Shown: positions 7,879-17,313, counted from the first letter of the stretch. The stretch: 64,000 nt of DNA from Marinomonas sp. MED121 (GCF_000153025.1 NZ_CH672429.1:1167079-1231078), one strand, 5' to 3'. The notes: a model not told the origin generated them from the sequence alone. Program-made: numbers and translations.

Positions 7879-9381
7879 CTAATTCGCGTACCAAACTGTC
7901 TTAGTTTGCAGATATTGATCGAATGCCTCTAAGCCATTATCTCGGCCACCAAAGCCAGACATTTTATAGCCACCAAAAGGTGTTGATATATCGCCTTCAG
8001 AAAAGCAGTTCACGGATACTGTTCCTGCTTTAATTGCCTTAGACACCCTGTGGGCACGACGGATATCCGCTGTATATAAAGATGCCGCCAAACCATATTC
8101 ACTGTCGTTAGCCAGCTTGATCGCCTCTTCTTCTGTCGCAAAACTCACCACAGCAAGTACTGGACCAAAGACCTCTTGCTTAAACAAGGTCATCTCAGGT
8201 GTCACCTCATCAAAAATGGTCGGCTCAATACACATACCCGCCCCTAAATCAGATACCTTGCCACCCTGAATCAATTGCGCACCTTCTTGTTTGGCTATTT
8301 CTAAATGAGAGAGCACCCTATCAAAATGCACCTCTTCTACCATAGGTCCAATAGAGACATCTGGATCTTGAGGGTCGCCCAATTTCCAATCTTGAAGACG
8401 TCTTTTTAATACGGCTAACAAGGACTCTTTGATATCTTGATGCACGATCAAGCGTGAACCACAGCTGCAGTTTTCCCCCATATTCCAAAAGGCTGCTGAG
8501 AGCACATCATCAGCAATTTCTTCTACAGAATAGACATCATCAAATACCACTTGTGGGCTTTTCCCACCGCACTCTAGCACCACACCTTTTAAGTTAGATT
8601 GGGCAGCATAAGTTAGAAACAAACGCCCTACTTCCGTGGAGCCCGTAAAAGACACCATATCAATGTCATTATGCAAACCAAGAGGTTTTCCGACGTCTTC
8701 ACCAAAGCCTGTAATCAAAGAAAGCGCCCCTTCAGGGATGCCCGCTTGATAGGCCAGTTGCACCATACGATAGGCACTTAAAGAAGTTTGCTCAGCAGGT
8801 TTTGCAATGACAGAATTGCCCGCGGCTAACGCTGGGGCCACTTTCCAAGCGAACATAAGAGCCGGAAAGTTCCAAGGCAATACAGCCGCCACCACACCCA
8901 CAGCTTCTTTCACCACAAGGGCAAGATTATCCCCATGAGTTGGCGCGACTTTTCCAAAAACCTTATCGATGGCTTCTGCATACCAAGCGAAAGTTTGAAT
9001 CGTTTCAGGAATATCTGTCGCTAAACATTCAGCAATGGGTTTACCTGCATCAATACAATCAAGTGCCGCCAATTCTTCAGCATGCTCGGTCAATAGAGCC
9101 ACCCAATTTTGCATCGCCGCTTTTCGCTCTGCCGGATGTAAGCCCGCCCACTCGCCTGATTCAAAGGTTTCTCTGGCAACTTTAACCGCGTCGTTAACAT
9201 GGCTCTCATCACAAGATTGCACCTTACCAATCACACTATGGTCAAAAGGGTTAAGGGTTTCAAAGGCGGTAAAGTCAGAATTCAAACCTTGGTTTTTTAT
9301 CAAAGCGCCAGCATAAAGCTGCTGTTTACGCCCAAGTTGAAACACATCTTCTTTTAACATTTTTCGGTTCGATAAAAGCAT
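7879..9381 (-). CDS. Aldehyde dehydrogenase, probable 2-oxoglutarate semialdehyde dehydrogenase
   Basis: A full-length 500-residue NAD(P)-dependent aldehyde dehydrogenase. The catalytic glutamate is in VVLECGGKSP (about residue 270) and the nucleophilic cysteine in MGENCSCGSR (about residue 304). The FTGST cofactor loop is present, as is the PuuC-like C-terminus. In this neighbourhood it should oxidise 2-oxoglutarate semialdehyde to 2-oxoglutarate, the last step of hydroxyproline breakdown. Sequence alone would also allow a gamma-aminobutyraldehyde-type substrate. The ATG has GGAG at 6 nt. It lies 10 bases after the lyase-family gene in the same operon. Confidence 0.85.
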   Translation of the reverse strand: MLLSNRKMLKEDVFQLGRKQQLYAGALIKNQGLNSDFTAFETLNPFDHSVIGKVQSCDESHVNDAVKVARETFESGEWAGLHPAERKAAMQNWVALLTEHAEELAALDCIDAGKPIAECLATDIPETIQTFAWYAEAIDKVFGKVAPTHGDNLALVVKEAVGVVAAVLPWNFPALMFAWKVAPALAAGNSVIAKPAEQTSLSAYRMVQLAYQAGIPEGALSLITGFGEDVGKPLGLHNDIDMVSFTGSTEVGRLFLTYAAQSNLKGVVLECGGKSPQVVFDDVYSVEEIADDVLSAAFWNMGENCSCGSRLIVHQDIKESLLAVLKRRLQDWKLGDPQDPDVSIGPMVEEVHFDRVLSHLEIAKQEGAQLIQGGKVSDLGAGMCIEPTIFDEVTPEMTLFKQEVFGPVLAVVSFATEEEAIKLANDSEYGLAASLYTADIRRAHRVSKAIKAGTVSVNCFSEGDISTPFGGYKMSGFGGRDNGLEAFDQYLQTKTVWYAN

Positions 9382-9391
9382 GTCTTTCTCC

Positions 9392-10270
9392 TTAAGCTTC
9401 TAGCGCTTTATCTAGTAATGCTAAAAACTCTGCTTGAGACTCAGCACTCACAGGCAGTAAAGGCGCACGAACACTCCCAACAGGCACACCAACATGAGCA
9501 CAACCTAACTTGGCTTTTTGATTATAATCTTCCGCTTCTTGATGCTTAATCACAGGTAAAATAGCTGTCATCAAGTCTCTTACTTTCGTGAGATCATCCG
9601 CCTTAGCCGCTTCAATCAAGGCCACATGCTCTGCAGGTAAATAGTTTGCTGCACCACCTATCCAAGCACGCACACCCCAGAACAAGTAGTCTGCCGCCTG
9701 ATCATCACTGCCACACACCACTTGGAAATTATCTAGTTTGGCATTGATTAACGACAAGGCACGGCTAAAGTCACCACTACTTTCTTTAATCCCGACTATG
9801 TTCTTCTCTGCACTTAGCTCGATCACCGCCTCAACACTGATTTCAACACCAGAACGCGCAGGGAAGTTATACATAATGATGGGCATATCAGCTTCTTGGC
9901 TGACCGTTTTGTAATGTTGAATAATTTCGTTTTCTTGCGGTAAGCAATAGATAGGTGGCGCAAGCATTAAGCAGGTATAGCCTAGCTCTTTTGCCTGTTT
10001 AGCCTTCAGTACAGAACCTTGGGTATATAAGTCATTTACCCCAGCAATTAATAGGGCTCTATCACCCACATGCTCAGCAATAAAGGCCATTAGCTTATAA
10101 CGCTCTTCATCATTAAAGGTGTAATACTCACCTGTGGTACCACAGGCAACAATACCTTTCACACCAGCATTAATTTGAAAATCTAATAAGTTAGCCAGAG
10201 CGGCAAAATCTATACTGCCATCTGCGCCAAACGGGGTAACAACAGGAACTAATACACCTTCAATATTCAT
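9392..10270 (-). CDS. DapA-family lyase, probable pyrroline-4-hydroxy-2-carboxylate deaminase
   Basis: A 292-residue DHDPS/NAL-family TIM barrel. The Schiff-base lysine is in VGIKESSGD (about residue 160) and the tyrosine in YNFPARSG (about residue 133). GTTGEYYTF takes the place of the usual GTTGE loop. Between a D-amino-acid oxidase gene and an aldehyde dehydrogenase gene, the expected reaction is deamination of cis-4-hydroxy-D-proline's cyclic imine to 2-oxoglutarate semialdehyde. A 16-bp putative GntR site lies 70 bases upstream, at 10340-10355. Confidence 0.85.
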   Translation of the reverse strand: MNIEGVLVPVVTPFGADGSIDFAALANLLDFQINAGVKGIVACGTTGEYYTFNDEERYKLMAFIAEHVGDRALLIAGVNDLYTQGSVLKAKQAKELGYTCLMLAPPIYCLPQENEIIQHYKTVSQEADMPIIMYNFPARSGVEISVEAVIELSAEKNIVGIKESSGDFSRALSLINAKLDNFQVVCGSDDQAADYLFWGVRAWIGGAANYLPAEHVALIEAAKADDLTKVRDLMTAILPVIKHQEAEDYNQKAKLGCAHVGVPVGSVRAPLLPVSAESQAEFLALLDKALEA

Positions 10271-10339
10271 TTTCTTATCCTTTTAACATGAGGTTTAAGC
10301 TTCTTTTAAAAGCCGTTTTAAGCTTATGCTTCAATTAAT

Positions 10340-10355
10340 GTATATTTTATACAAT
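10340..10355. promoter_or_regulatory. Putative GntR operator, copy 1
   Basis: The minus strand reads ATTGTATAAAATATAC, identical over 16 bases to the copy at 11675-11690 and similar to the TTGTATAC-type operators of FadR-subfamily GntR regulators. It lies in the 125-base gap between the lyase-family gene and the oxidase gene, so the lyase gene may also have its own promoter. Confidence 0.65.
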
Positions 10356-10395
10356 TTGTTTTTACAAAATTTTTTAGCACTGTTTCATTTCTTAT

Positions 10396-11646
10396 TCAGG
10401 CAAATCTATCGTGACGAAAGGGAGTCATATCTAACTTAGGTTTTTGGTTATGTGTTAAAGCATCCACCAGTTCACCTGTCACTGCGGCTTGGGTTAACCC
10501 TAAATGCTGATGACCAAAGGCTAATATCACCTGCCCCTTGGCACCAACCTTATCTATGATGGGTAAGGAGTCAGGTAAAGAAGGCCTAAAGCCCATCCAA
10601 GTTTGGCCGACTTCAGCATCAATTCTTGGCAGTAGCACTTGGGCATGTCGTACCAACATATGCGCTCTTTTCATATTGGGAGAAGTATGTAGCCCACCAA
10701 ACTCCACTGTGCCAGCAAGGCGAAGCCCCTCATTCATAGGTGTCATAATGAAACGTCTATCGGCAGAGGTAACAGGCACCTTTAAACTAGTATCAACTTT
10801 GGGCAACATGAGGTGATAACCCCTTTCCGTATCCAAAGGCACCTTCTTCTTGGTTAATGCCTGCACCCAATGTTTTGACCAAGCGCCTGTGGCTAACACA
10901 AGTTTAGGCACCTGATATGAAGCCCCATTAAGCTTCACCTCAACACCTTCATCATTCATGTCTAAGGCTTCTACTTCTTGCTCAATCAACTTGCCCCCCT
11001 GTTTGATAAAATGCTCAGCTAATACACGCGTCAATTTATGAGGGTCTGTCGTGTGCGCCGTATTGGGAAACAAAACACCATGGCAAATATTGCCCGATAG
11101 ACCAGGCTCTAACTCTCTCACCTGACAACCCGAAAGTGATTGGGTTTTAATACCCTGCTCATTCAAAAAAAGATGAGTATCCTCATAGTCTAAAACGGAC
11201 TTTTGTGACTCAAACACCAGCAAGGAGCCGTCCGCTTTAATTTGTTTTTGCTCTCCTAATGCTTCTAAAAGGGTTAACCAAGCAGGTAAAGCCGCATTAT
11301 TGAGCCCAGTTAAAGCATCGACGCCCTGAGAGAAAGGGCCACTTCGCGTATTGAGCATAAAACGAATGAGCCAAGGGGCTATCTTATGCAAATAAGACCA
11401 GCGAATAGACACAGGCCCTAATGGATCAAGCAGCATTTTAGGTATCTTCCACATCAAACCAGGTGTGGCGAGGGGCAAAATTTGCTCTGTCGCAAAGTGG
11501 CCAGCATTGCCTTTTGAGCAACCTTCCCCAACGCCATCCCTATCAATCAAGGTCACCTGATGTCCTGATTTTTGTAAGGCGAGAGCACAACAGACGCCAA
11601 CAATACCCGCGCCTAAAACAGCAATATCCGCTTGCAAAGACTTCAT
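10396..11646 (-). CDS. FAD-dependent D-amino acid oxidoreductase, probable D-hydroxyproline dehydrogenase
   Basis: A DadA/DAO-type flavoprotein of about 416 residues. The N-terminal Rossmann motif is VLGAGIVGVCCALALQKSGH, followed by IDRDG. The GNAGHF loop and the C-terminal GFRPSLPDSLPIIDK and FGHQHLGLT segments are typical of the family. It should oxidise cis-4-hydroxy-D-proline to pyrroline-4-hydroxy-2-carboxylate, probably passing electrons to the membrane chain. ATG 11646 has AAGG at 7 nt and is preferred over 11661. The gene is divergent from the epimerase gene and shares its operator region. Confidence 0.85.
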   Translation of the reverse strand: MKSLQADIAVLGAGIVGVCCALALQKSGHQVTLIDRDGVGEGCSKGNAGHFATEQILPLATPGLMWKIPKMLLDPLGPVSIRWSYLHKIAPWLIRFMLNTRSGPFSQGVDALTGLNNAALPAWLTLLEALGEQKQIKADGSLLVFESQKSVLDYEDTHLFLNEQGIKTQSLSGCQVRELEPGLSGNICHGVLFPNTAHTTDPHKLTRVLAEHFIKQGGKLIEQEVEALDMNDEGVEVKLNGASYQVPKLVLATGAWSKHWVQALTKKKVPLDTERGYHLMLPKVDTSLKVPVTSADRRFIMTPMNEGLRLAGTVEFGGLHTSPNMKRAHMLVRHAQVLLPRIDAEVGQTWMGFRPSLPDSLPIIDKVGAKGQVILAFGHQHLGLTQAAVTGELVDALTHNQKPKLDMTPFRHDRFA

Positions 11647-11674
11647 AAAATAACCTTTCATTCGAGTTATGTAT

Positions 11675-11690
11675 ATTGTATAAAATATAC
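11675..11690. promoter_or_regulatory. Putative GntR operator, copy 2
   Basis: ATTGTATAAAATATAC lies in the divergent promoter region between the oxidase and epimerase genes. It sits in a larger palindrome (GTATATT, 6 bases, AATATAC). It is identical to the site at 10340-10355, so one regulator, most simply the GntR protein encoded at 12955, should control all three transcripts. Confidence 0.7.
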
Positions 11691-11762
11691 TTTGATCAAA
11701 AATAAAGCAACGCTATTCATTCTAAAGCCCCCATAACGATAAAAACGGATAAGGAAAATAAG

Positions 11763-12764
11763 ATGAGAGAAGGCACCTTTTTTTGCATTGATGCCCATAC
11801 ATGTGGCAATCCAGTACGTTTAGTGGCTGGCGGTTATCCTGACCTAGAAGGTCAAACAATGAGCCAAAAGCGCCAGTTTTTTCTTAATCAGTACGACTGG
11901 ATTCGACAAGCACTTATGTTTGAGCCAAGGGGACATGCCATGATGTCTGGCTCTATTGTTTATCCTCCTTGCTCTGAAGATGCTGATGCTTCAATACTCT
12001 TTATCGAAACCAGTGGCTGCTTGCCCATGTGCGGGCACGGCACCATAGGCACAGTCACAAGCGCCATTGAAAATGGCATTATCAAGCCAAAAATTCCGGG
12101 GAAACTTATTCTAGATGTGCCCGCAGGCAAGATTAAAATTGAATACAAACAAGATGGTGACAAGGTAGAAAGCGTGCGTATTTTTAATGTAGCCTCCTAT
12201 CTCGCTCACACGGATGTCGTGGTACAGGTGCCGGAATTGGGCGAACTTGTGGTCGACATTGCCTATGGGGGTAACTATTACGCTATTGTAGATCCACAAA
12301 AAAACTATCAAGGACTAGAGCACTTTAGTGCCGATAAAATCTTGCAATTAAGCCCTATCGTACGCCAGCTTGTTGATGCGGCCGCAGAATGTGTTCACCC
12401 TGATGATGCCACAGTTAATGGGGTTTCCCATGTGTTATGGACAGGTACCCCCACACAAGAAGGAGCCCGAGCGAAAAATGCCGTATTTTATGGGGACAGA
12501 GCCATAGACAGGTCACCCTGTGGCACAGGTACCAGTGCGCGCATGGCCCAATGGTTTGCCAAAGGCAAGCTCAAAGTCGGCGATGATTTTGTACACGAAA
12601 GCATTATTGGCAGTTTATTTCATGGACGAGTTGAGTCTCTTACCCAAGTCGGCAGTCATATTGGTATCATGCCAAGTGTGCAAGGTTGGGCTAAGGTGTA
12701 TGGTCACAACACCATTTGGGTGGATGATGAAGACCCTTATGCCCACGGCTTTGAAGTTAAATAG
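11763..12764 (+). CDS. 4-hydroxyproline 2-epimerase
   Basis: Proline racemase superfamily, 333 residues, the usual length. Both catalytic cysteines are visible: LPMCGHGTIG (about residue 88) and DRSPCGTGTSA (about residue 249). This Cys/Cys pair is the mark of proline racemase and 4-hydroxyproline epimerase. The pathway context favours conversion of trans-4-hydroxy-L-proline to the cis-D form, the entry step. The enzyme is cytoplasmic. It is transcribed divergently from the other pathway genes and is followed by their presumed regulator. Confidence 0.9.
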   Translation: MREGTFFCIDAHTCGNPVRLVAGGYPDLEGQTMSQKRQFFLNQYDWIRQALMFEPRGHAMMSGSIVYPPCSEDADASILFIETSGCLPMCGHGTIGTVTSAIENGIIKPKIPGKLILDVPAGKIKIEYKQDGDKVESVRIFNVASYLAHTDVVVQVPELGELVVDIAYGGNYYAIVDPQKNYQGLEHFSADKILQLSPIVRQLVDAAAECVHPDDATVNGVSHVLWTGTPTQEGARAKNAVFYGDRAIDRSPCGTGTSARMAQWFAKGKLKVGDDFVHESIIGSLFHGRVESLTQVGSHIGIMPSVQGWAKVYGHNTIWVDDEDPYAHGFEVK

Positions 12765-12954
12765 TTTTTAGTTAAAGAACGCCAAAGTTAGATAATAACG
12801 ACCACCTAGTGTTAAGTTTTATTAAAAGGGCTTTTAGATATACTAAGCTGAGGGTTATATTAAACGTCAGCTTTTTATTAAGCTTTAAAATGAAAGTGTT
12901 ACAATAGAGCACTAAGCAGATTCCACCCTAGGACAAAAGCGCGGCCCCTACTCC

Positions 12955-13635
12955 ATGATGACAAACTCTATGCCTGTTTATAAAACACGAACCCAAATGG
13001 TTGCAGACATATTAAGGAATAAAATTCTGTCCGGTGAAATCGTGGCAGGAGAAGCATTACGCCAGGAGGCCCTAGCCAAAGAGTTCGATGTAAGTCGAAT
13101 ACCTGTTCGAGAAGCCCTATTACAACTAGAAGCCCAAGGTTTAGTGGCTTTCGAACCCCACAAAGGTGCTATCGCCACCGAACTCTCACCTGCAAAAATT
13201 CACGAACTCTTTCAACTAAGAGCCATGATAGAGTGCCATGTACTTGAGCATTCTATCGACAATATGACAGAAGCCGACTTTGATGCGGCAGATAAGGTAG
13301 TACAAGCCTTTGATCAAGCCGTAGAAAGCGGCACCCAGGTTGAAAGCTGGAGTGAGCTAAATTATCAACTCCATGCGGCCCTTTATAAGGCAGCAGACCT
13401 TCCCCAAGCCAAAGAAATTATCGAAACCTTAAACCTCAAGTCTGATCGCTATATTCGATTACAACTTTTGCTCACTTCTGGTAACGACAAAGCCGAGCAA
13501 GAGCACAATGAACTCCTCAAGCTTTGTCGTCAACGCGATAAAACAGCAGCCTGTGCACTACTTAAAAAGCATATTTTAGAAGCAGGCCAAGCCATTCACG
13601 ATATACTGCTAGAACAACAAGACAATAATAAATAG
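12955..13635 (+). CDS. GntR-family (FadR-type) transcriptional regulator
   Basis: A winged-helix domain occupies residues 8-75 (LAKEFDVSRIPVREALLQLE is the recognition segment). It is followed by an all-helical FCD ligand domain (LFQLRAMIECHVLE, then LNYQLHAALY and HNELLKLCR with metal-binding-type histidines). The length of 226 residues fits the FadR subfamily. Next to the hydroxyproline genes it is the likely local repressor. The two identical ATTGTATAAAATATAC sites are its best candidate operators. No strong ribosome binding site is visible before the ATG. Confidence 0.85.
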   Translation: MMTNSMPVYKTRTQMVADILRNKILSGEIVAGEALRQEALAKEFDVSRIPVREALLQLEAQGLVAFEPHKGAIATELSPAKIHELFQLRAMIECHVLEHSIDNMTEADFDAADKVVQAFDQAVESGTQVESWSELNYQLHAALYKAADLPQAKEIIETLNLKSDRYIRLQLLLTSGNDKAEQEHNELLKLCRQRDKTAACALLKKHILEAGQAIHDILLEQQDNNK

Positions 13636-13665
13636 CCCTCACCCAGTATCAACAGGTCTCTTCTT

Positions 13666-13707
13666 AATGCCTTCTTCCTAGCTTCTCACTCAGCTAGGAA
13701 AGGCATT
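13666..13707 (+). terminator. Long imperfect stem-loop after gntR
   Basis: AATGCCTTCTTCCTAGC pairs with GCTAGGAAAGGCATT around a 10-base loop, interrupted by a 2-base bulge. It lies 30 bases past the regulator stop. No T-run follows, so termination may be weak or Rho-assisted. Confidence 0.45.
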
Positions 13708-13768
13708 GAAGCATACATTTAACCGCTTCCAAATCTCATCAAGTTAAGGCAGTATCCATTAGGTTAAT

Positions 13769-13783
13769 GGGACATTTTTGTCC
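13769..13783. promoter_or_regulatory. Putative activator site GGGACA-N4-TGTCC before the sensor gene
   Basis: GGGACATTTTTGTCC is a near-perfect palindrome. It fits the same pattern as two sites upstream of the phn promoter (17203-17217 and 17236-17250). It lies 150 bases before the sensor kinase gene, so the response regulator may control its own operon. A degenerate -24/-12 element (TGGCATCATTCTTTCA, 13824-13839) follows. Confidence 0.45.
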
Positions 13784-13932
13784 TTTTAATAGATTGAAAG
13801 CCTGATATATGGCCCTTCAAACTTGGCATCATTCTTTCATTAGCTTTTTAAACAAAACCACTCTTTAGTAAACAGCTTACGCTGACTTGATACCTAAGCT
13901 CTTCCAAAACAATAAAAATAGGATATTTGGAA

Positions 13933-15828
13933 ATGGCAATAAAACGATTTTACTGGCTCTCACAGCTAGGGATTGGCAGTCGCTTATTTTTGGCTTTTGT
14001 GATGATATCCTCCATCACCATCGTCTCTAGTGGGCTGGCAACAAACACCTATTTGCAGCTAAGCGATAGGCTAATGCTACTTAAGCATCAGGATATTCCT
14101 GGTTTAGATGCCGCAGCGCGCCTTAATGATAAAAGCCGCTTAATCGTCGCCACTGCGCCTTTAATTGTCACCAGTGACTCAAATGTCAGTCGTAATCAAG
14201 CCATGGATACCTTGAACATTGCCATTCAAGATATGGATGGTTTAATGCGTAATTTACCTGACTATAACCGCTATTTTTTAGAGCTCATCACCCAGATACA
14301 GAATAACTTAACCCTGTTAAATCAGAGTGTTGAACGACGAGAAGTCATTCGCAAAAAACTCACCCAACAATCCAAACTCATCTTCCCTTTATTCCAAGAT
14401 TTAATTCTTGAGTTTGATCGGCTAGAACAGAGTGAGCAATTAGAAGAAGTCATCAGACGGCTTTATTACTTTTCTGGCCTTATTGAAAAGGTCAGTAACG
14501 AAGCCTCCTTTAACGAATTGGATTACACCTTTTTACGGCTTGAAGATTTAGGCCGAGAAATCAGTACGCGCCTGCCTTTTTTGCCACAAATTCCCCGTTT
14601 AAAGCGTCAGCTTCTAAGCCAGTTATTAAAAATGAGTTCGCGCCAAGGCCAACTCTTTTTATTGAAAAATGAAGAATTAGATTTGCTCTATCAACAGAGC
14701 TTTTTTTTGGAAAATAGTCAGCAGCATATCCAACAATTAGCGGCGCAGATAAACCAATATACCAACCAAACCAACACCAGTATTCGCGCCTCCTTAGAAG
14801 GGGCGATTAAGTCCATTAATGCCAGTATTAGCAGCATTCTTTTGCTCTCCTTAGCCAGTCTTGCTGTGGCCTGCGCCATCTCTTGGTTTTACGTCAGACG
14901 CGATGTATTACAGCGCATTATTGAGCTACAAAAAAACATGCGCGCCATAGCTAGTTCCAAGCTTGATACTCAGATTTTAATCAAGGGCAATGACGAAGTA
15001 TCAGGCATGGCCAGAGACTTACAATACTTCCAAAAAACCGCCATAGAAGTGGAAAAAACCAATCAAAAACTCGCCGCCGAAATTGAAGAGAGACTGGCTG
15101 CGGAAGTCCAATTAAAGAGCACCCAAAACGAGCTAGTCCAAGCAGGAAAGCTTGCCGCCCTTGGTCAATTGAGTGTGGGCATCACCCATGAAATCAACCA
15201 ACCATTAACCGCGATTGCTAGCTATTTACATACAGCCGGACGTCACCTAGACAAGGCCCAGCCGGATAAAGCCAGGCTCAATATCGAAAAGATGCACCAA
15301 CTCCTTGATAAAATTGCAGGCATTACTCGCCACCTTAAAGCCTTTGCTCGGGAGGCAGGTACAGCGCTCAGCCCTGTGTTATTAGAGCCCGTCATTCTTG
15401 ATGCCATAGAGCTAATGTCGAATCAGATTCGAGAACAAAATAGCCGCTTAGAATATCAAAATAATGTCAAAGATCTGAATGTATTAGCCGAGCCTATTCG
15501 CCTCGAACAAGTCTTGGTAAACCTCATTAGTAATGCGGTAGATGCCTTATCCAGCGCGCCTTTAAAGCAGATTCAAATAACAGTAACAGAAGAGGAAAGT
15601 CAGGTCTTTATCAGTGTCAGCGACACTGGCATTGGCATAGAAGCCGATAAGTTAAACCAGATATTTGACCCCTTCTTTACCCAAAAAGAAGTGGGCCAAG
15701 GTTTAGGATTAGGTCTCTCTATTAGTTACAACATAATTCAAGATTTTAGTGGCCAAATCCGCGTCAGTTCAACCCAAGGACAAGGCAGCACCTTCACATT
15801 GGTTTTACAAAAAGCGAGCACAAAATGA
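13933..15828 (+). CDS. DctB/PgtB-like membrane sensor histidine kinase
   Basis: Two membrane segments (about residues 18-38 and 300-320) enclose a helical periplasmic domain. A HAMP-like linker, coiled coil and HisKA/HATPase core follow. The phosphorylated histidine is in ITHEINQPLTAIASY, the DctB-type H box, and the G boxes appear as SDTGIGIE and GQGLGLGLS. ATG 13933 has AGGA at 9 nt and is better than a TTG at 13927. It overlaps the response regulator gene by 4 bases (ATGA). The signal sensed is unknown. The target is probably the adjacent phnD-type importer rather than a dicarboxylate carrier, since none is nearby. Confidence 0.85.
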   Translation: MAIKRFYWLSQLGIGSRLFLAFVMISSITIVSSGLATNTYLQLSDRLMLLKHQDIPGLDAAARLNDKSRLIVATAPLIVTSDSNVSRNQAMDTLNIAIQDMDGLMRNLPDYNRYFLELITQIQNNLTLLNQSVERREVIRKKLTQQSKLIFPLFQDLILEFDRLEQSEQLEEVIRRLYYFSGLIEKVSNEASFNELDYTFLRLEDLGREISTRLPFLPQIPRLKRQLLSQLLKMSSRQGQLFLLKNEELDLLYQQSFFLENSQQHIQQLAAQINQYTNQTNTSIRASLEGAIKSINASISSILLLSLASLAVACAISWFYVRRDVLQRIIELQKNMRAIASSKLDTQILIKGNDEVSGMARDLQYFQKTAIEVEKTNQKLAAEIEERLAAEVQLKSTQNELVQAGKLAALGQLSVGITHEINQPLTAIASYLHTAGRHLDKAQPDKARLNIEKMHQLLDKIAGITRHLKAFAREAGTALSPVLLEPVILDAIELMSNQIREQNSRLEYQNNVKDLNVLAEPIRLEQVLVNLISNAVDALSSAPLKQIQITVTEEESQVFISVSDTGIGIEADKLNQIFDPFFTQKEVGQGLGLGLSISYNIIQDFSGQIRVSSTQGQGSTFTLVLQKASTK

Positions 15829-17174
15829 AGCAAGCGATTCGCATTCTTATCATAGATGATGAGCAAACCATCATTGAAGCCCTGACAGAGCTTTTAGAGC
15901 TAGAAGACTTTCAGGTAGACACCTTCTTAGATGCCCAACAAGCATTAGATTCTCTCAATAAAAATAGCCCTGTGGTTGTGCTTTGTGATGTAAAAATGCC
16001 AAAAATGGATGGCATGAGTGTGCTGGCCAAACTCCAAGCCTTAGACCCTGAATTGCCTATTCTCTTGATGAGTGGCCACGGTGATATTCCTATGGCCATC
16101 GAAGCGATGAAGGAAGGGGCTTATGACTTTCTCGAAAAGCCACTGCAACCTGCCAAGCTGATTAGCCAATTAGAAAGGGCCATAGAGAAGCGCCGTCTCA
16201 TTTTAGAGAACCGTAGCCTCAAACAAAACCTTGCCAATCAAACAGGCCTAGAGAACTTTATTATTGGTGAATCCGCTGCCATTAAAGGCATACGCCAACA
16301 TGTAACAGCCCTCGCTCAAGCCAATGTGGACACCATTATTTATGGGGATACTGGCTGTGGTAAAGATGTGGTCGCCCGTGCCTTACACCAATTTAGCCGT
16401 CGCCATGAAAGTCGATTTATCGCCATAAACTGTGGTGGCATCAGTGAAAGCTTGATTGAAAGTGAGCTCTTTGGCCACGAAGCAGGCTCTTTTACCGGTG
16501 CCAATAAACGTCATATCGGCAAGATAGAAGCCGCCAATGGCGGCACTCTGTTTCTTGATGAAATCGAAACCATGCCCCTGCCTGTGCAAATAAAACTTCT
16601 CAGGGTGCTGCAAGACAGGACCATAGAAAGAGTCGGCAGCACACAGCCTATTCCCGTTGAGCTCACTGTCATAGCCGCCAGTAAAGATGACCTTGCCCAA
16701 TTAGGCGAAGAAGGGAAGTTTAGAAAGGACCTCTTTTATCGTCTCAATGTGGCAAGCCTTACCATACCGCCACTTAAAGACAGGCCAGAAGATGTACTGC
16801 CCTTGTTTCACTATTATGCCCGTAAAGCTGCGGAGCAATTCGACCGCCCTTTGCCTGAACTTACCCCAGAGTATCTTGCCTTTTTATTGGAACATGAGTG
16901 GCCAGGCAATGTACGAGAACTCAAAAACGCCGTGGACAGGTTTGTCTTAGGTATCACAGAAACCTCTCTCGCGACCCTTAAACGTGATGAAGACACTAAT
17001 GGCAGTTACGAGGAACGCATGGAGCAATTTGAGCGCAGCATCCTTGAGCAAGGCTTACGGGCATCGGGCGGTCAACTTAATGAAGCGGCGGAGCTATTAG
17101 ACCTCTCTCGTAAAACCCTTTATCGAAAAATGAAGAAACATCAATTAGATAAGCAGGTTTTTAAGGCAACATAG
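15825..17174 (+). CDS. Sigma-54-dependent response regulator, DctD-like
   Basis: Three domains over 449 residues. The receiver domain carries the phospho-aspartate in VLCDVKMPKMDG. The AAA+ sigma-54 activator domain has Walker A GDTGCGKD, the sigma-54 contact loop as GSFTGA (the usual GAFTGA with Ser) and Walker B GGTLFLDEIE. The C-terminal Fis-type helix-turn-helix is NEAAELLDLSRKTLYRKMKK. It is co-translated with the sensor upstream. The next operon begins behind a textbook -24/-12 promoter with two palindromic sites upstream, so it very likely activates that importer. Confidence 0.9.
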   Translation: MKQAIRILIIDDEQTIIEALTELLELEDFQVDTFLDAQQALDSLNKNSPVVVLCDVKMPKMDGMSVLAKLQALDPELPILLMSGHGDIPMAIEAMKEGAYDFLEKPLQPAKLISQLERAIEKRRLILENRSLKQNLANQTGLENFIIGESAAIKGIRQHVTALAQANVDTIIYGDTGCGKDVVARALHQFSRRHESRFIAINCGGISESLIESELFGHEAGSFTGANKRHIGKIEAANGGTLFLDEIETMPLPVQIKLLRVLQDRTIERVGSTQPIPVELTVIAASKDDLAQLGEEGKFRKDLFYRLNVASLTIPPLKDRPEDVLPLFHYYARKAAEQFDRPLPELTPEYLAFLLEHEWPGNVRELKNAVDRFVLGITETSLATLKRDEDTNGSYEERMEQFERSILEQGLRASGGQLNEAAELLDLSRKTLYRKMKKHQLDKQVFKAT

Positions 17175-17202
17175 CAGCTTCATCAAAGGAGCTTAAGAAA
17201 AA

Positions 17203-17217
17203 AGACACATGTGTCCC
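17203..17217. promoter_or_regulatory. Putative upstream activator site 1 for the phn operon
   Basis: On the minus strand GGGACACATGTGTCT, containing the 12-bp perfect palindrome GACACATGTGTC. Its centre is about 33 bp (three helical turns) from the second site at 17236-17250 and about 110 bp upstream of the sigma-54 promoter, as expected for enhancer binding. Confidence 0.6.
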
Positions 17218-17235
17218 ATCTAACAAAAAACAATG

Positions 17236-17250
17236 AGACTAAAGCGTCCC
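17236..17250. promoter_or_regulatory. Putative upstream activator site 2 for the phn operon
   Basis: On the minus strand GGGACGCTTTAGTCT, a weaker match to GGGACA-N4-TGTCY. The same-face spacing to site 1 supports it as a second binding site for the DctD-like activator. Confidence 0.5.
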
Positions 17251-17313
17251 AAAGCCGTGACTTAGATTTTTAAAAATGTCGTAAACATATGAAATTAAAC
17301 AATATTTTAGACT

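Noticed and set aside
8940-9316. Two plus-strand frames inside the aldehyde dehydrogenase gene
   Set aside because: Antisense to a well-supported, full-length enzyme gene.
13824-13839. Sigma-54 promoter before the sensor kinase gene
   Set aside because: TGGCATCATTCTTTCA has the -24 half, but the -12 GC is replaced by TC; too degenerate to list as a promoter.
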